DNA of 52,366 bases. Source: Bacillota bacterium. Its GTDB lineage: Bacteria; Bacillota; Sulfobacillia; JAJYWN01; JAJZPE01. Below the pieces are notes generated by a model that was given only the letters and a program-made list of their open reading frames with translations, had not been told where the DNA came from and searched no databases. Shown piece by piece: positions 52,176 through 52,366 of this stretch. Made by a program: the position numbers and the translations under genes. Location: NCBI GenBank assembly GCA_036504675.1, contig DASXUT010000154.1, forward strand, positions 1 to 52,366, written 5' to 3'. The first letter of the stretch is position 1, and each line of letters opens with the position of its first letter.

Positions 52176-52366
52176 CACTCGACCTCGTCCATACCGGGCA
52201 GCCCGCCGGACGGCCGGCCGCTCGGCCGGCGCCCCAGGTCGCCCAACTCGTAGAGGACCATGGTCAGGGCGGCCACGGCCGCCGTGTCGGTGCGGAGGAT
52301 GCGCGGTCCCAGGCTCACCGGCTTGATTCCACAGCGGTCGGCGGCGGCCACCTCGGCCGCGGTCAG
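52175..52366 (-). CDS. rsmE: 16S rRNA m3U1498 methyltransferase RsmE, C-terminal part
   Basis: The minus strand from the window edge encodes AAEVAAADRCGIKPVSLGPR, then ILRTDTAAVAALTMVLYEL, and a Gly/Pro-rich tail ending at TGA (52175-52177). The SLGPRILRTDTAA block is the knot-forming signature of SPOUT methyltransferase RsmE. The 63 visible residues are the C-terminal end; the rest lies beyond the right edge. It overlaps mtaB by one base. Confidence 0.93.
   Translation of the reverse strand: MTAAEVAAADRCGIKPVSLGPRILRTDTAAVAALTMVLYELGDLGRRPSGRPSGGLPGMDEVE

Noticed and set aside
1-52366. CRISPR arrays, rRNA genes, prophage structural genes
   Set aside because: No regularly spaced repeats, no rRNA segments and no phage head, tail or integrase motifs were seen.

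Overview
The window comes from a high-GC member of the Bacillota (Firmicutes). The evidence is gene order and regulation. Reading from the right end on the minus strand, it carries rsmE-mtaB, then rpsU-yqeY, yqfC-yqfD-phoH-pgpH-ybeY-dgkA, cdd-era, recO, T-box-glyQ-glyS, ppsR-ppdK, dgt and dnaG-rpoD. This is the classic Bacillus/Clostridium chromosomal neighbourhood. yqfC and yqfD point to a spore-forming lineage. A T-box leader precedes glyQS. Many starts are GTG or TTG, and ribosome binding sites are purine rich. Most of the DNA is about 70% GC by eye, and no rRNA or CRISPR array is present.

Layout. 1-5.3 kb: an IS1182-type transposase fragment, a creatininase-family amidohydrolase, a DinB-like protein, tRNA-Asn, and an ABC ATPase whose FtsX-type permease gene is broken. 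5.5-10.9 kb: an uncharacterised trio on the minus strand (ABC ATPase without permease, HypB/CobW-like GTPase, 4Fe-4S protein), divergent from a fusion of asparagine synthetase with a CofE-like (F420-0:gamma-glutamyl ligase family) domain. 11-16.6 kb: an ECF sigma factor with a membrane-anchored RseB/LolA-like partner, a small unknown gene, a lytic transglycosylase-like protein and an acyl-CoA ligase. 16.8-18.75 kb: a compact four-gene cassette of much lower GC with a SecB-like chaperone, a probable PD-(D/E)XK nuclease, a helical protein of unknown function and a 51-residue protein. 18.9-46.6 kb: the conserved housekeeping block listed above, with a membrane PAS-GGDEF protein, a HAD phosphatase, deoC, and murT lacking its usual partner gatD. 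46.6-52.4 kb: HIT protein, Old Yellow Enzyme-type reductase, OsmC, Ddl, a decayed chemotaxis-receptor tail, mtaB and the 3' end of rsmE.

How it works together. The housekeeping block couples replication and transcription (dnaG, rpoD), tRNA-Gly charging under T-box control, reversible PPDK regulation (ppsR with ppdK), rRNA maturation (ybeY, era), c-di-AMP turnover (pgpH) and nucleotide salvage (cdd, deoC). Many neighbours overlap by 1-47 nt, so translational coupling is likely.

The best candidates for undescribed biology are (1) the low-GC SecB-like/nuclease cassette at 16823-18748, which resembles chaperone-controlled toxin or defence modules, and (2) the Fe-S/GTPase/ABC trio divergent from the AsnB-CofE fusion at 5528-10875. 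All assignments come from reading motifs by eye; no database search was run.
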